A stretch of 64,000 nt of DNA, from the NCBI GenBank assembly GCA_036852015.1, contig JAANDG010000014.1:124001-188000 (forward strand). Reading direction: 5' to 3'. Shown here one piece after another: positions 37,429 to 49,019 of the stretch. Position 1 is the first letter of the stretch. The number at the start of each line of letters is the position of its first letter. This DNA is from Pelodera strongyloides. Taxonomy: Eukaryota > Nematoda > Chromadorea > Rhabditida > Rhabditidae. A model generated the notes under the pieces. It did not search any database, was not told where the DNA came from, and saw only the letters and a program-made list of their open reading frames with translations. The position numbers were made by a program, and so were the translations under genes.

Positions 37429-40400
37429 GTTGCCACCATAACTATCACCATAGTAGAGGCGGTCGTCTTCCATTTCTCGTTCTTCCTCAATCTGCCTGTC
37501 GATTTCTTCTTGTTCTTCGACTTCCTGCCATACACGGTCCTCGATGGCTTGTCTTCTTACAAGACCATAATCATGAAGCGTGGACAGGAGAGGAGCACTG
37601 TGTTCCAATCTGTCGCGGTCATTCTGGAACTCCATGCTACGGAACAAGGGCTGCGTGTTCTCGGCGAGTACCATGGCTGCGACTGCCAGATCAGCATGTG
37701 TTTCTTCCTGTTCGTCATCATCCCATTCCATCTCGAGGTTGGCGTCTCCCTGTTCGTTGACAGGCTGCAGGTTGAAGCGGCGCCAAACCGTTGTATCAGG
37801 AGTCGTTGGTATGAGGTTTCCTTCATTGGCGTCATGAGAAAGTTCCAGCGGTATCATATTGCAGATGGCGCGGATGGATTCTCTATGAGATGCCAGAAGG
37901 ACTCGTGCTGCTCGGATTTGTCCATCGCGACTCGGGATTAGCTCCAGAACCTTGGCCAAGGGCCAGTTCGAGCGGTGTCCTGTTTTCGGGATCATCACCA
38001 ATTGCCCAATGATGCAGCTCCCTTTTTCGGGAACTTGGAACACCACTTGTTCTTTTCTCGAAGAGCGGACAGGTACTCCTCCTTGAACAACGACCAAAAC
38101 TTCTCGGAGTATTTCTGGGTGCAGTGGATCGCTTCCAACGCCTCCTGGCGTGTCTGCAGTGCCCAATCTTCCTGAGCGAAGTATCCTCCGTCGAGTTCAT
38201 CGATCACGACTCTTGGGAACTGGACACAGATTCCTTTCTGCAGGAAGTCGATGGGCCTCAGCACACTCCAGTGGTCTCCTGTCTGAACGTCTGTCAAAGG
38301 TCTGGAGTTGATGATGCCTTCGATGTCTGCGAGAGCGGTGATCAGTTCGTCTTCCTCCGGAATTCTTCGGGAGAATGTCTTGTGCAGCAGCGACTTTGTG
38401 AGTCCGATCATCCTTTCGTAGACTCCGCCCCACCATGGGCTGTAAGCCGGGATGAAGGACCATTCTAGTCCTCGATTGGAGACCTGTCGGGCAAAGTTCT
38501 CCTCTTCGCTTTCTTCTGCGAGGAGTGCCTTGAAAATATCCGCTCCAAGGATGAAGCTCGGCTGATTGTCGGAAAGGGCTCTTTCGGGAACTCCTCTTCT
38601 TGCCGTGAATCGAGCCAATACATTCATGAAGGCTTTGGTTGACAGCGATTTTACGGTATCCAGGTAGATTGCCCGGGTCGTAAGGCACACAATGGCGAGA
38701 ATCCACAACTTCTCCTTGCCATTTGGCGTTGTGTAGACAACGGGCCCCGCCATGTCGATTCCAGTGTGCATGAATGGCCTGGTTGCCATCGTGCGTTCGG
38801 ACGGAAGGGGCGGTTGCGCCGGGTATGAGAATGGACGATTGCGCTCCTTTTGACACGGGACACAAGCGCGGATGATCTTTTGGATGACAGCTCGCGGCTT
38901 TGTGATCCAGAAGGAGATTCGTATGCGAGCCAGCGTTGGCTGAAGTCCTCCGTGTGTCTTGCGGTGGATATCATCGATAATCCAGGCCGCCACTCTGCTC
39001 TTCCCAGGAACAATGGGCGGGCTGCAGTCGACGTCAGGGATAGGGTCCACGGCCATTCGCTGCCTTGCTCGAAGAATGCCATCAGAATCCTTGAATGCTC
39101 GGAGGTGCTTCAGTTCCTCCTCGTTGTAAGGCTGAGGCCATGCGTGCCGCTGTGAGAGGGAAATGAGACACATTTTCCCCGTAGTAATCGCCTTGCTCGA
39201 GAGCTCCTTGTTGTCGAGACTTCCATTAAGGAAGGGGATCTTCTGAAAGATGCGATCCGCAAATCGACGAGGCTTGGCGATTAGGCGAATGAAGCGGAGA
39301 ACGAGTGCGGTGATCCGGGCTCGACGGGTCCATTCGGAAGTTTGCGTCGTGAGCAGTGAAAGCGGTCGAGGGTCCCTGAGCAATTCCTGTGGAAGGAGTT
39401 CGTCCAAGGAGCTCTGATCTGAACTGGTGATGAGAAAGGCGGGTGATTGCAGCTCTGCAACCTGGTCAAAACTCAAGGATGTGGTCGTCGGCCATTCACT
39501 GCTGCTGAAGTATTTCGCTAGGAAGGATGGCCCATTAATCCAGTTTGACGCGTGGAGTCCACTCGGTGTGGTTCCTCTGGATGCGATGTCTGCTGGATTT
39601 TCTTCCGATGGAATGTGTCCGAAGCGAACCTTTCCTTGAAACACCTTGTCGTTGGCGATGGTGCGGATCTCCCTTACTCGATTGAGCACGAATACACCAT
39701 CTTCTCGGGTCGACAGCTCTTTCTTGTTCAGTTGGGATAGCACGATGGTCGAGTCGGTGAAGACAAAATAGTTTCTTGCTTGTCGACTGGGAATATTTTC
39801 CGACACATGTCGGAGGAGTCGCATTCCGAGTGTCACCGCTTGCAGCTCTAGTTTTGGAATTGTGGAATTTTCCTTGAGCGGAGCCAACTTTGTCCGGGAC
39901 ATGAGCAAGTGTGTTTTCCCGGGACTTGTCGTGGAATATACAACGGCAGAGTATGCTTTTTCTGAAGCATCGCAGAACACGCCAGGTTTGCTGATGCAAG
40001 TCCTGCGTTTCTCGGGAGGCGAAAAATTGTTCCGTCAACCTTTTCTGCTGTCTGTCGGAATCTCTCTTCCTCGTCCTTCAGTTCCATGTCCCACGGAATG
40101 TTTCTTCTCCAAAGTTCCTGGAGATGGAGTCGAAGTGGAAGAATAACTGGGTCTAACCACCCCAGTGGATCAAAGATGCTGGCGATTACGCTTGCAAGTC
40201 TTCGTTTGGTTAGCGTATCCATGACGTTCACCTTTGCCTTGACGAAAAGCTGATCAATCTCTCTGTCCCACTGGAGACCAAGCAGAGGAATGGGACCAGT
40301 TGAGTTGTCAAGTTCGTTTTCCTTTAGAAGGTTAAGGAAATCGGTGTTGTTGCAGCTGAAGTCTCGTATGCGCATGTCGCACGTCTCGAAAAAACGCTTT

Positions 40401-42636
40401 AGGTCCATGATGTAACCTCTCGCCGGATCATCTGTGGACACGATGACGTTGTCCACGTAAATGCAATCCATTAGATCCTTCTTCAGCCACGGTGGCACGA
40501 TCCACCGTCCGCCATTATCCAGGTGGCATCTGATTGCCTGGTTGAGCAGCTAGGGACTGCTTGTTAGTCCAAATGGCAAGACCTTGAAACGGTAGACAAG
40601 AATGTTGTCCCTCGTTGGTGGCTTCGTGACGTCGCGAACCCAGAGGAATCGGCAAAGCGATCAAGTTCGTTTAAACGAACATGGAGAAAGGCCTTTTCAA
40701 GGTCTCCCGTCACGAGGTATCGTCCTGCGCGTGCTCGAAGAAGAATTCCTGTGAGATTGGAGACAGCATCGTGTCCTGTAGGCAGCAGGGAATTAAGGCT
40801 CTTCTTTCCTTTCTCCGCAGCACTACCCTCAAAAACAGGTCGGATTTTTGTCGTCGCCTTGTCCATCTTCACGACGCAGTGGTGCGGAAGGTAGCAGACT
40901 TCTCCAGGAGGTCCGGTTTTCCGTTGAGGGCACGCAGCTTCGATCATGCCTCGTTCAAGGTATTCGTCGAAGAGGTCAGAGACTGCTTGTAGGACGCCTG
41001 TCTTGTTCTTCTGTAGGAAGTTTTCCAGACGTTTTGCAGCGATTCCGTAGATTACGCTCAACATCTCCCGTTGCTCTTCCTCGACAGGTAGACGAACCGA
41101 GATATGCTCTTGTCTGTTTTCCTTCTGGTAATTCGTAGTCCTCTCAAAGAATTGTCGAAGCACTTCTTGTCCTTCTTCTTTGACCTTTTCTTTGGGAACC
41201 ATCGCTTCGGCTCCTTCGAGTTGAACTGCCCAGTATTTGTCGAGGAAGTTCTCTTCGGCTCGAGCATCGTGCTCGATGATGACCGGTCGCTCTGCGTCCT
41301 CATCGGGCTCGTTTTCTTTGCCTTTTAAGACCATATTTGCGACGGTTCCTTCCATGTTGCTCGGGTCCTTGATAATTATATCTCCGCCGACGGTGGGGAG
41401 GCATAGGTTGCCCGAGGGAAGATATTCGATACCCGTTAGATCGCACAGCTTGAGCATAGATCCCAGTCCAACAATAAGGTCCGGTTCCACGTTGGACACA
41501 TCCTTTCCTGAGTATACCGTCTGCCGTCCTCTCTTGTAGATGTATTCGGCATCCTCCTTGGATGGGAGGGTGGGTCGCAGGATTGCTTGGATGCTTGGTG
41601 TGATCAAAGCGGCGATCTTGTACGCGTGCCCGTCTGCTTCCACGACCAGCTCAACTTCTGAGAAGTCTTGCCGCTTGTTGACGTCAAAGGTCTGCAGATT
41701 CAGGTGATGCGACTTCAGCTTCTTGGCTCCCAATCGTCTGGCGAATCGTCCAGATACGAACGTCCAAGTGCAGCCGGTGTCGTAGAAGACATTTGCTGGG
41801 TGGGCTCCGTTTTGTCCACGGATGCTCAGCTTTCCCACCATCATTTCGGAGCCAGCGGATACGGCTGCGATGGCGTCCTTGGTGTTCTGACCATTACGCG
41901 CCTTGATAGCCGGTGTATCATACTGGCTGATGGCTTGGGTCGCGAGAGGAGCACCCAGAGCGTGGTGCTTTTCCTCTGCCTGTGCTTTCGAGAATGACAG
42001 GTGATGTGGATGAACATCGGGCTCCTTTCGAGAAGCGTGACGTGTGCCTTGTGACTTCGCATGTTTGCTCATCGGCTTCGTCTTCCGCTGTGCTTTGGCA
42101 CGTTCCTTTGCATTGGGGACGGCCACTGATGCAGTGACGTTTTTCCGTTCTCTGTCTTCCGAATTTCGTATGCACAGAGCGACATGATGAGGTCCGTTAC
42201 AGTAGCTACAGATTTTCTGGCAATCTGGCGTTCTATGGTCGGTAGTCGGTAGCGGTGCATCTGTAGCAGCGTTTCTGTGATGAAGGGCGTCTCTTCTTGC
42301 GACTAGAGGCCGGGAGCAGTTGGATGGGCTGTGGGCCCCATCGCAAACGAAGCATTTATCGTTTGCTGCTGCTGGTTTTGGAGGAGCCGAAGAGGACCAT
42401 TGTCCGAATTTCACCCTTGGTTGTTGTGGGTTTCCACTGGTTTGCTGGTGCCCATTCGGTTGGAAGTTGTTCTTCTTCTGACCGAATTCTTTCCTTTCGT
42501 GTCGGCGTTCGGTGACGGCTTCGGGATGCTTCTTCACTTCGACAGGCTGTATCTTCAACTGTGTGGAGAACTTTTCCTTCATCTCCAGGTAGTTGACTGC
42601 TGTGCGAAGTGTCCCCATCAGATTCTCGGCCGACAT
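37429..42636 (-). pseudogene. pol: BEL pol: protease, RT, RNase H, integrase; broken
   Basis: The frame from 42636 holds gag zinc knuckles (CFVCDGAHSPSNC; CSYCNGPHHVALC), then the aspartic protease (FYDTGCTWTFV) and the first RT motifs (KIRPVFEGSA, DLEKAFLHV). A frameshift near 40650 and a TAG at 40550-40552 precede the RT active-site segment IYVDNVIVS, where the usual YVDD reads YVDN as in many BEL elements. After a shift near 39980, one long frame carries RNase H (FCDASEKAYSAVV, PKLELQAV, FTDSTIVLSQL), the integrase HHCC zinc domain (HRKTHGG...CVPCQKE) and the catalytic D,D,E (GIDMAG, LSDNQPSF, VYERMIG). Another shift near 38040 enters the C-terminal integrase domain, which continues into an acidic linker and then env. 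Confidence 0.92.
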
Positions 42637-43570
42637 GGGTCCAGGTGTTGCCAGACGCGATTCAGTAACGCGCTCGATGACGGCGCTGTTGAACTTTCTG
42701 GTGATAGCTCCAGGAACAGTTGATTGTCCACTGGTTCACCGGCGTCCCTGAGTTTGCACACCAGATCCTCGATGACGTTGAGGAGAGAGGCTGAGTTTGC
42801 CTTCGGGTGGAGATTCATCAACTGCTTCAGCAGTTCCTCACGGACTACGCTGTCAGAGCCGAACCTCTCTCTGATCAGCTCCACCGTGCGACGGTAGCCT
42901 CCTCCGTGAAGGGCTGGCTCCTAACGGCTGTCAGGGCTTGGCCTTTCAGTAGGGTGCGAAGCTATTGGAGCTTCACTGGGGCTGCCATGGCTTGGTTTGT
43001 ATGAACCGCTTGTTCGTACGCGCTCCAGAACTCGGCAAACTTTGCTACCTCCCCATCGAAGGTTGGCAGAGCGATTTCCGGTAGTCGGAAATTGTTTGTC
43101 GGAGGTTGTTGGGCGCGAGCATCAGGAATCACGGGCGGCGATGGTCCTCTGGATGGCGGGGCCGATGCCGCTGCCTGCCGTTGGAGTTCCGCTGAGATGC
43201 GTTGCTGGGTGGCTAATTCTTCGAGGCGTTCAATCATCATGAACGTCAGGTTCTCGCACTCCTCCTCGATTCTTTCCACTCGCTGTGCATACTCGTCCGT
43301 TGATGCCGCTTGATCTGCGTCCCCTTCATCAGTGTTCGTGAAGAGTTCTTCCATTTTTTCCTTGAGGGACTTACGACACTGGTCGATTACCGAGCGTCCC
43401 TTATTGAGGTGACTTCTTCTTCCCTCAATATACAGGAGGAGTTGCCTCGAATCGTTCGGAAACTGCACTTGCTCGTCCACGTACTTCCTGAGCTGCTCAA
43501 GAATTCCGTTCAGGGCGGTCACCGCCATGGTGATGGCCCGTTTCTTGCTGGATATCTTCAACTGCGACAT
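42618..43570 (-). pseudogene. gag: BEL gag, broken by a stop and frameshifts
   Basis: Starts MSQLKISSKKRAITMAV and contains a coiled-coil-like region (VERIEEECENLTFMMIERLE) and the DUF1759-type LPEIALPTFDGEVAKFAEFW. A TAG at 42962-42964 ends the first frame after 202 codons, a shift near 42880 moves to the next, and another near 42640 moves into the frame of the zinc knuckles. Homology across the breaks is continuous, so these are lesions and not gene ends. It lies about 170 bp downstream of the primer-binding site. Confidence 0.85.
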
Positions 43571-43740
43571 GTCGAACAGTGAGGGTCCTCTGATGCGACT
43601 CGTGGAAGGTGTCGGTATTGACGTTATTGTTCCAGAGTCGAATACTCAGCGTAAGGCTTTTCCAACCAGACTGCTGAGACAGGTGAGATACTAAGATCCA
43701 AAGGCGAATGATTGTCCTGCCACGCGGGTCTTGTCCTGGT

Positions 43741-43759
43741 TTCGATCCCAGGTGCACCA
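43741..43759 (-). other. Primer-binding site
   Basis: On the minus strand, TGGTGCACCTGGGATCGAA begins two bases inside the 5' LTR end, complementary to a tRNA 3' end in CCA. I could not identify which tRNA. Confidence 0.75.
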
Positions 43760-43891
43760 AATGTACTGTCGCAACGTTTAGTGACAGCACTTGGGTCTTG
43801 TATGTATATGGAATGTGTCAATTAAGAGACCTGTTTTGATAACAGATTTATTCAACACAATCGAATGTACAATACAAGTAAAGACGAGACA

Positions 43892-44160
43892 CAGTAACGC
43901 GGAATCCCAGAGAGATCACCACACTGGTCTTTGTAGAGATAAGGAACAGTAACGCGGAATCCCAGAGAGATCACCACACTGTCCTTTGAAGAGATGAGAA
44001 ACAGTAACGCGGAATCCCAGAGAGATCACCACACTGTCCTTTGAAGCTGGCTAACAACGGTAACGCGGAATCCCAGAGAGATCACCACGCCGTGTTTGCA
44101 GAGAAGTGAAGAGGAAACAGTAACGCGGAATCCCAGAGAGATCAACCACACTGTTTCCTT
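43892..44160 (-). repeat. Five tandem repeats in LTR U3
   Basis: The core CGCGGAATCCCAGAGAGATC recurs at starts near 43892, 43947, 44002, 44056 and 44118, spaced 55-62 bp. The position upstream of the poly(A) signal fits an enhancer or promoter array. The truncated 3' LTR lacks it. Confidence 0.9.
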
Positions 44161-44214
44161 TGAAGAACTCTAGATTGGAGCGAGCTTATCCACTGTACTT
44201 CGGATGAGCTTAAG

Positions 44215-45055
44215 TAGAGCTTTGACGAAACGGGAATGGTTCCTGTTTGCAACCGGGAACGGGGGGAGGGGAATAGGCGTAGGGGGAACGCCTTCATTCC
44301 CCCTCTGTTGTGAATTCAGCGGAGCGGGAAAACGGACGCGATGGAAAAGGGAATGAGAATTTTCCCTTGTCATGGGGAATTAAGGAGTGACGGGAATGCG
44401 TTGTTCTCACATTGCGGGAATAGAACCATTTGTGGGAACAAAATTAAAAGGTTTAATTTTCAAAAGATACATTAGAATACACTTAAAATATAAATGTAAA
44501 ACAATTAAAAGTAAAAATAGTGAAATTTAATCATAAAAAGGGAGGAGCTTTTCACTGCGCGTTCGATAATTGATCTTAAATGACCACAAAGGTTCTAATT
44601 TTCGAATATTTTCGTCAATTTGTATTTTTGCCTAGTGTTTTAATACATTACTTGAAATTGCAAGTTCAGAAACATTTTTATTTGAACATTTTTCATTCAT
44701 AATATATTTCTTTTAAATATTCTTTGTTTCACCACTTTGTAACATTTATTCGTATAAGGGACTGTTTCTAGTAAATATAAAGAGGAACATTTCGTTTTCT
44801 TTCGATAAAACAGCTAAAAACGGCTTTCTTAAAAACATTCCGTTCCCACTATGCGATTTTCATGTTTCGTGAAGGCCCATTCCCGTTCCCCACAGTTGAC
44901 CGTGAAGGGGGAACGGGAAAAGGACTTTCCCAATAGCGCGGCAACAAAAAGGGAATGGAACATCTCGTCAGCACACACAAAAGTGGCTGGTAGGAAGGAA
45001 TAATTCCCATTAAAAAATCCCGCTTGGGTTTTTTTCCCGTTCCGTCAAAGCTCTA
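44215..45055. mobile_element. Non-autonomous hAT-like element in the LTR
   Basis: An 841-bp element with perfect 13-bp inverted ends TAGAGCTTTGACG/CGTCAAAGCTCTA, extended imperfectly through GAAACGGG/CCCGTTC. It is flanked by the 8-bp duplication AGCTTAAG (44207-44214, 45056-45063). The empty site is seen in the 3' LTR. An 8-bp duplication and TAGAG ends fit the hAT superfamily. There is no transposase frame. Confidence 0.88.
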
Positions 45056-45463
45056 AGCTTAAGTACTGTAAAAAAGGGGGCGTGTCAGATGAAATCTATC
45101 TTTTGCAAGCTGCGTGTATAGAAATCTCATGCTACCTAACAAATGTCTGCATCTTTACTAACCTCCTTGATTTGCATACTAACTAACGAGCTTATTAGTC
45201 AGACATTACATCACCATTTGTGGGTTCAAGGGGGCGAGACTAATTCTCTTCATATGCACACTCTCTAAACATTAGCTGACTGTGGTCAGTTTAAATGAAG
45301 CTAAGTGCAACCTTTGTTGCTGTTACACTCGTGGGAAATTGAACGATTTGAAACTACCAAGAAACCCAACGAGGATATTGATCTTGATGAATATACGAGG
45401 ATATAATAAAGAAATATGGTTAAATACTACTGGGAAATCACTATTCAAGTGCGAGTCAGCACA

Positions 45464-45867
45464 ATTGGAACATATGAACATTTATTTATTGGGTACGTTT
45501 TTTTTCTTTGCTTTAATATTTAGTTCGTGTGTGTTCGACGGTGGGTGCGATCGAAACTAGCCCACCAGCTCCATAGAGTCGAGTCTTCCAGTAACCTTAA
45601 TTAATAGGTTACAGTCACCCCATATCTACATTTTCCTCGGATCATAATTATGTCATTATTTCAATTACGTGTGAAACTGATACAAGAAAAATAAACAGGG
45701 TACACTACCAAATCTTCATAGGCTTTGAGTAAATTCGTCATGGCGGAGTGTTTTTATCGATGGTTTTTGGCAAGTGACATATAGGAAAATTCCGATTTTT
45801 CAACTTGACACCGAAACATCTTTACGTTGGTTATCTTTGAAGGGTCACTTCCAAAGTAAAATAACTT
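45464..45867. other. Flank between BEL element and receptor C
   Basis: Similar to 24960-25080 and to the 3' flanks of receptors A and B. No gene supported. Confidence 0.6.
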
Positions 45868-47756
45868 CTACGCACAAACAATAAGAAAACAATGGACGTG
45901 GAAAATAAAACAAGACATCAGCCTACCTGGTAATAGTAAAAGGCCTATCTTCTTAATCTGGATTGCAGTATAAATTCTGTATGGTTTATATAGCGAAAGC
46001 GTGACAATAGAGGACAATGGTCCATGCAGTCCGAAAACGAACATACCAAAAGGACACAAAGCTAAAGCAAGGGACTTTTTTTTTTGTTAGACGGCAAGTT
46101 TGAAATTACCACAAAAAAAAAAAAAAATTGAAGCTGAAGAGTCGACTTGCGAAGAAAAAATATTCTCGATTCAACAGCTAATTAAAATTGAACTGAAGGA
46201 GCCCAACTCGGTAATTAACCATCTATTTTGTTGTGCGCCAAACCATTTGGTTTTCCCCAAGCAGTCATAACCTGGTCATCACATAGTCTTTATGTGGTGT
46301 TACAAACATTGGGCTCTTTTCGGTGAAAACTATTTGTTGTCCGGCTACACACGGTTTATCTCTGGTCTCATGCTGGATTACTGTCATTTCGTCACTCACC
46401 AACAACTGTGAACGATTTCGCAACGAATGCAATAGAGGCAATAACAACGGGCGTCATCACAGATAGAAGAGGAACAGAAAACTGAAACTGTGATTTGGCC
46501 AAGCATACAGTGACCGTGGTAGTATGCTCCCAGATGGTAGTATGCAGTGTTCGTTCATACGGTGCGGTCACTGGTAAACAGGGAACAGCGGGGAAAAGGG
46601 TTTTTGTTTTCATTTGGGTTGTATGATAGCTTTTGCATGGATTTCGGTTATTCTCCTTGAAGTTCCGATATAAACAGCCGGGAAGAAACGAAAACGATGC
46701 GACTCCATCATTTTGAAGAAAGCGCAATTGTCCTAATTAAATGTACACAAGATGATGTACCTGTATGAGTAATGACCTAATCCATTCTCGTTGAATGTCC
46801 ATGGTTCTCTTACTAATAATCGTACGTCTGTGCCACATTGTCCACCAACATGAGATGAGACTCCCTTTAAATTTTGAAATGTCAAGCTGATTGCATTTTG
46901 GGCTCTACGACAGTTCAGCATATTTTCTTCCAATACGATGATTTGTCTTTAGTCTGTATGCCATGACAAAAGCTGTGACCTTATTGCAACACTCGCATTA
47001 TTGCATAAACCCTACAATTAGAAGATTTGACTTAGTCATAAACTGACACCTCCCATTGAACCACTGTTGTATAGAATATATGTTTCGCAAAGTTCATATA
47101 AGTAGGCAATCTTATTTTGATAATGGAATTGCCTCATTGTCACATTTATGAAAAATAAAATAAAATAAACAAGATCTAACACCTCCTGCCAGTATGAAAA
47201 GCAATCCGACCAGAATTATAATGTTATAAAATAGAAAAAACGCCGTGTCCATGTCAAAACCGAAGAACCTTGGATTCTGTATAAACTCCGTAAGCTCTGG
47301 GTACAACTGAAAATATAAAGTCTAAAAAAAATTGTTCACAGGGCGTTACCCTTTCCCAATTATTAGTTATCCATTCGCTTAAGTTTCTACATTATAACAG
47401 ACATCTTTAAGCTTTTTGTTAGGTGTTAGATATTCATTACACATTTATTTTTCCTTATCTATTTATTGCTTGTTTTTTCTTGTTTTTTTTTCCTTATCTA
47501 TTTATTGATTGGTTTTTCTTGGTTCACCAGGGTTGCCCGGTTGCCCTAGGGCAGGCATTGCATGCACTTGCAACGGTCCTAACGCAGCTATGACCTAATT
47601 GCAAGTGTTGTACCTTCATATAATACTGCTTGGCGTATTCTACATCAGTCGAATAAACACAATAGGCAGAAATAGCCCCGAAGTGTGCATATGGGATAAT
47701 ATGTGCGCAAAAAATAACCAACTTGAATTGCCTAATAAGGAAAGTATTAATTTTTG

Positions 47757-47902
47757 CAGAATACCGGCCGGTTTGTGAAACGCATCGAGACCGGCATTCT
47801 TATGCAGCTTATGCAACAAATCGAGCTAAATTCGAGTAAATTGGCATAACTACGTAAGAATTCACTTGCCATTTCAAAAACCGGCCGATATTTCGCTTTA
47901 AA
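47757..47902. mobile_element. MITE, GCGAAATACCGG family, copy 6 (short)
   Basis: A 146-bp internally deleted copy in receptor C intron 4. The left end is damaged (GCAGAATACCGGCCGG); the right end TATTTCGCTTTAA is intact. Confidence 0.82.
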
Positions 47903-48080
47903 TGTTGATAAACAGATTAAATACATACAATCAAGACTTACAAAATAGCGAGTATTGTCGAAAAAAAAAACAGAAAAGCATTTTCTTACAGTGGTGTTAG
48001 TTTGAAGACGTGTCCCTCAGGAAGGATGGCCTGCTGACGGACGACGAACAGAAAAGCCATTGAAATTTCCATATGAGTTA

Positions 48081-48230
48081 CCCCCACCCTGATTAAAAAA
48101 TCCTCGTCTACGACAGGGGTCGAAACGAGGTCCGTGTTTTGCACGGTAATTATATTCACTCAATACATTCTAACTTTAATAATTATTATTATTTACATTC
48201 ATACATTTTTATATTTATAATAATATTTGT
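48081..48230. mobile_element. 150-bp insertion in receptor C exon 4
   Basis: It starts CCCCCACCCTGATTAAAAAA and becomes an AT-rich tail (TAATAATTATTATTATTT). It is flanked by TTA on both sides (48078-48080, 48231-48233). Removing it together with one TTA restores an exon of the paralogues' length. It has no inverted ends, so a 5'-truncated retroposon is likelier than a DNA transposon. The GC-rich head contains paired GTCTACGAC / GTCGAAAC-type sequence. Confidence 0.75.
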
Positions 48231-48842
48231 TTATGGTGATAAATCCAGTAACCTGAATTGTGGGACGATATTATGCGCTAATTGTAAGACTTCCCTGTCT
48301 GTACTGTATTAGGAGTGGTAATTTATTATATTCTTTAAACTCCCTTGTTGAGTCTAAAGCAATAAAAGCAGTGAATATTTCTAGTGATCCATAGCTTTGA
48401 AGCAAACATAAAGAGCACGTGGTTATATCAGCCGAATTCCGCAGTAACGGTGTTGAGAGATCTGGCAGAGTAAGACGAAGCACACTACCATAAACAAGAA
48501 GAAAACATACCACTTGTATATGTACGGATATGTTAGTATATGTGAAAAGGCCAACAGGAAAACCCGCCGGTATTGGAAAGAGGAAATAAGGAGTGAAACA
48601 GAGTCCAATGAGCATATCGTTAACGACAGCAATAATCTGAACTACACTAATAAGGGAAAATGGTTGCCGTGGTCACTAATTATAATAATTTTTTGAACAT
48701 CACAGTGAACAGTAGCTTGTCGACCAAAGTTAACTCGACTTGATAAACTCTTTTGGTAAACTTTGTGGTTGTTGATGGTGCTGTTTACGGTCGTTCTCTC
48801 AAGTTTTGAGGTTATTTGCGTTTCGTTTCAGCGTAGCATCTC

Positions 48843-49019
48843 TAAAGCGAAATACCGGCTGTTTTTGAAACGTATCGTGTGGACAACTGAATTCTTACAC
48901 ATTTGTGCTAATTTGCTCGAAATTAGCCCCATTGTTTATGCTAATGTATGTACATTGCATAAGAATGTTGGTGTACTCGATGCGTTTCAAAAAAAAAATC
49001 GGCCAGTGTTTCGCTTTAA
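48843..49019. mobile_element. MITE, GCGAAATACCGG family, copy 7
   Basis: A 177-bp copy in receptor C intron 2, with an A run expanding one terminal repeat. Confidence 0.85.

Larger units (their letters stand above)
33133..45463 (-). mobile_element. BEL/Pao LTR retrotransposon with envelope, defective
   Basis: A complete unit on the minus strand: 5' LTR 43762-45463 (interrupted), primer-binding site 43741-43759, gag, protease-RT-RNase H-integrase, envelope, an extra ORF, polypurine tract 33586-33596, and a truncated 3' LTR 33133-33585. LTR ends are TGTGCTGAC...GACAGTACA in transcription sense. The domain order and DUF1759/1758-like gag place it in BEL/Pao, near the nematode Cer7/Cer13-type elements that acquired a phlebovirus-like envelope. 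The reading frame is broken in at least eight places, yet the shared U3 parts differ at a single position (near 33352 / 45223). It lies between chemoreceptors B and C in sequence related to 24740-25080. Confidence 0.93.
43762..45463 (-). repeat. 5' LTR, interrupted by a hAT-like element
   Basis: Without the nested insert and one target duplicate the LTR is about 853 bp. In transcription sense it starts TGTGCTGAC, has unique U3, then five tandem 55-60-bp repeats, AATAAA (in TTGAATAAATC) and a short end GCGACAGTACA. Confidence 0.85.

Noticed and set aside
37420..37941. 173-codon plus-strand frame opposite env/pol
   Set aside because: Shadow of the minus-strand integrase-env linker.
43892..44160. 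Regularly spaced repeats resembling a CRISPR array
   Set aside because: The repeats are direct, the spacers are similar to each other, and they sit inside an LTR of a eukaryotic retroelement.
33133..45463. Two separate LTR elements, one nested in the other
   Set aside because: The polypurine tract, primer-binding site and TGTG...TACA ends all fit one element with an 853-bp LTR whose 3' copy is truncated.
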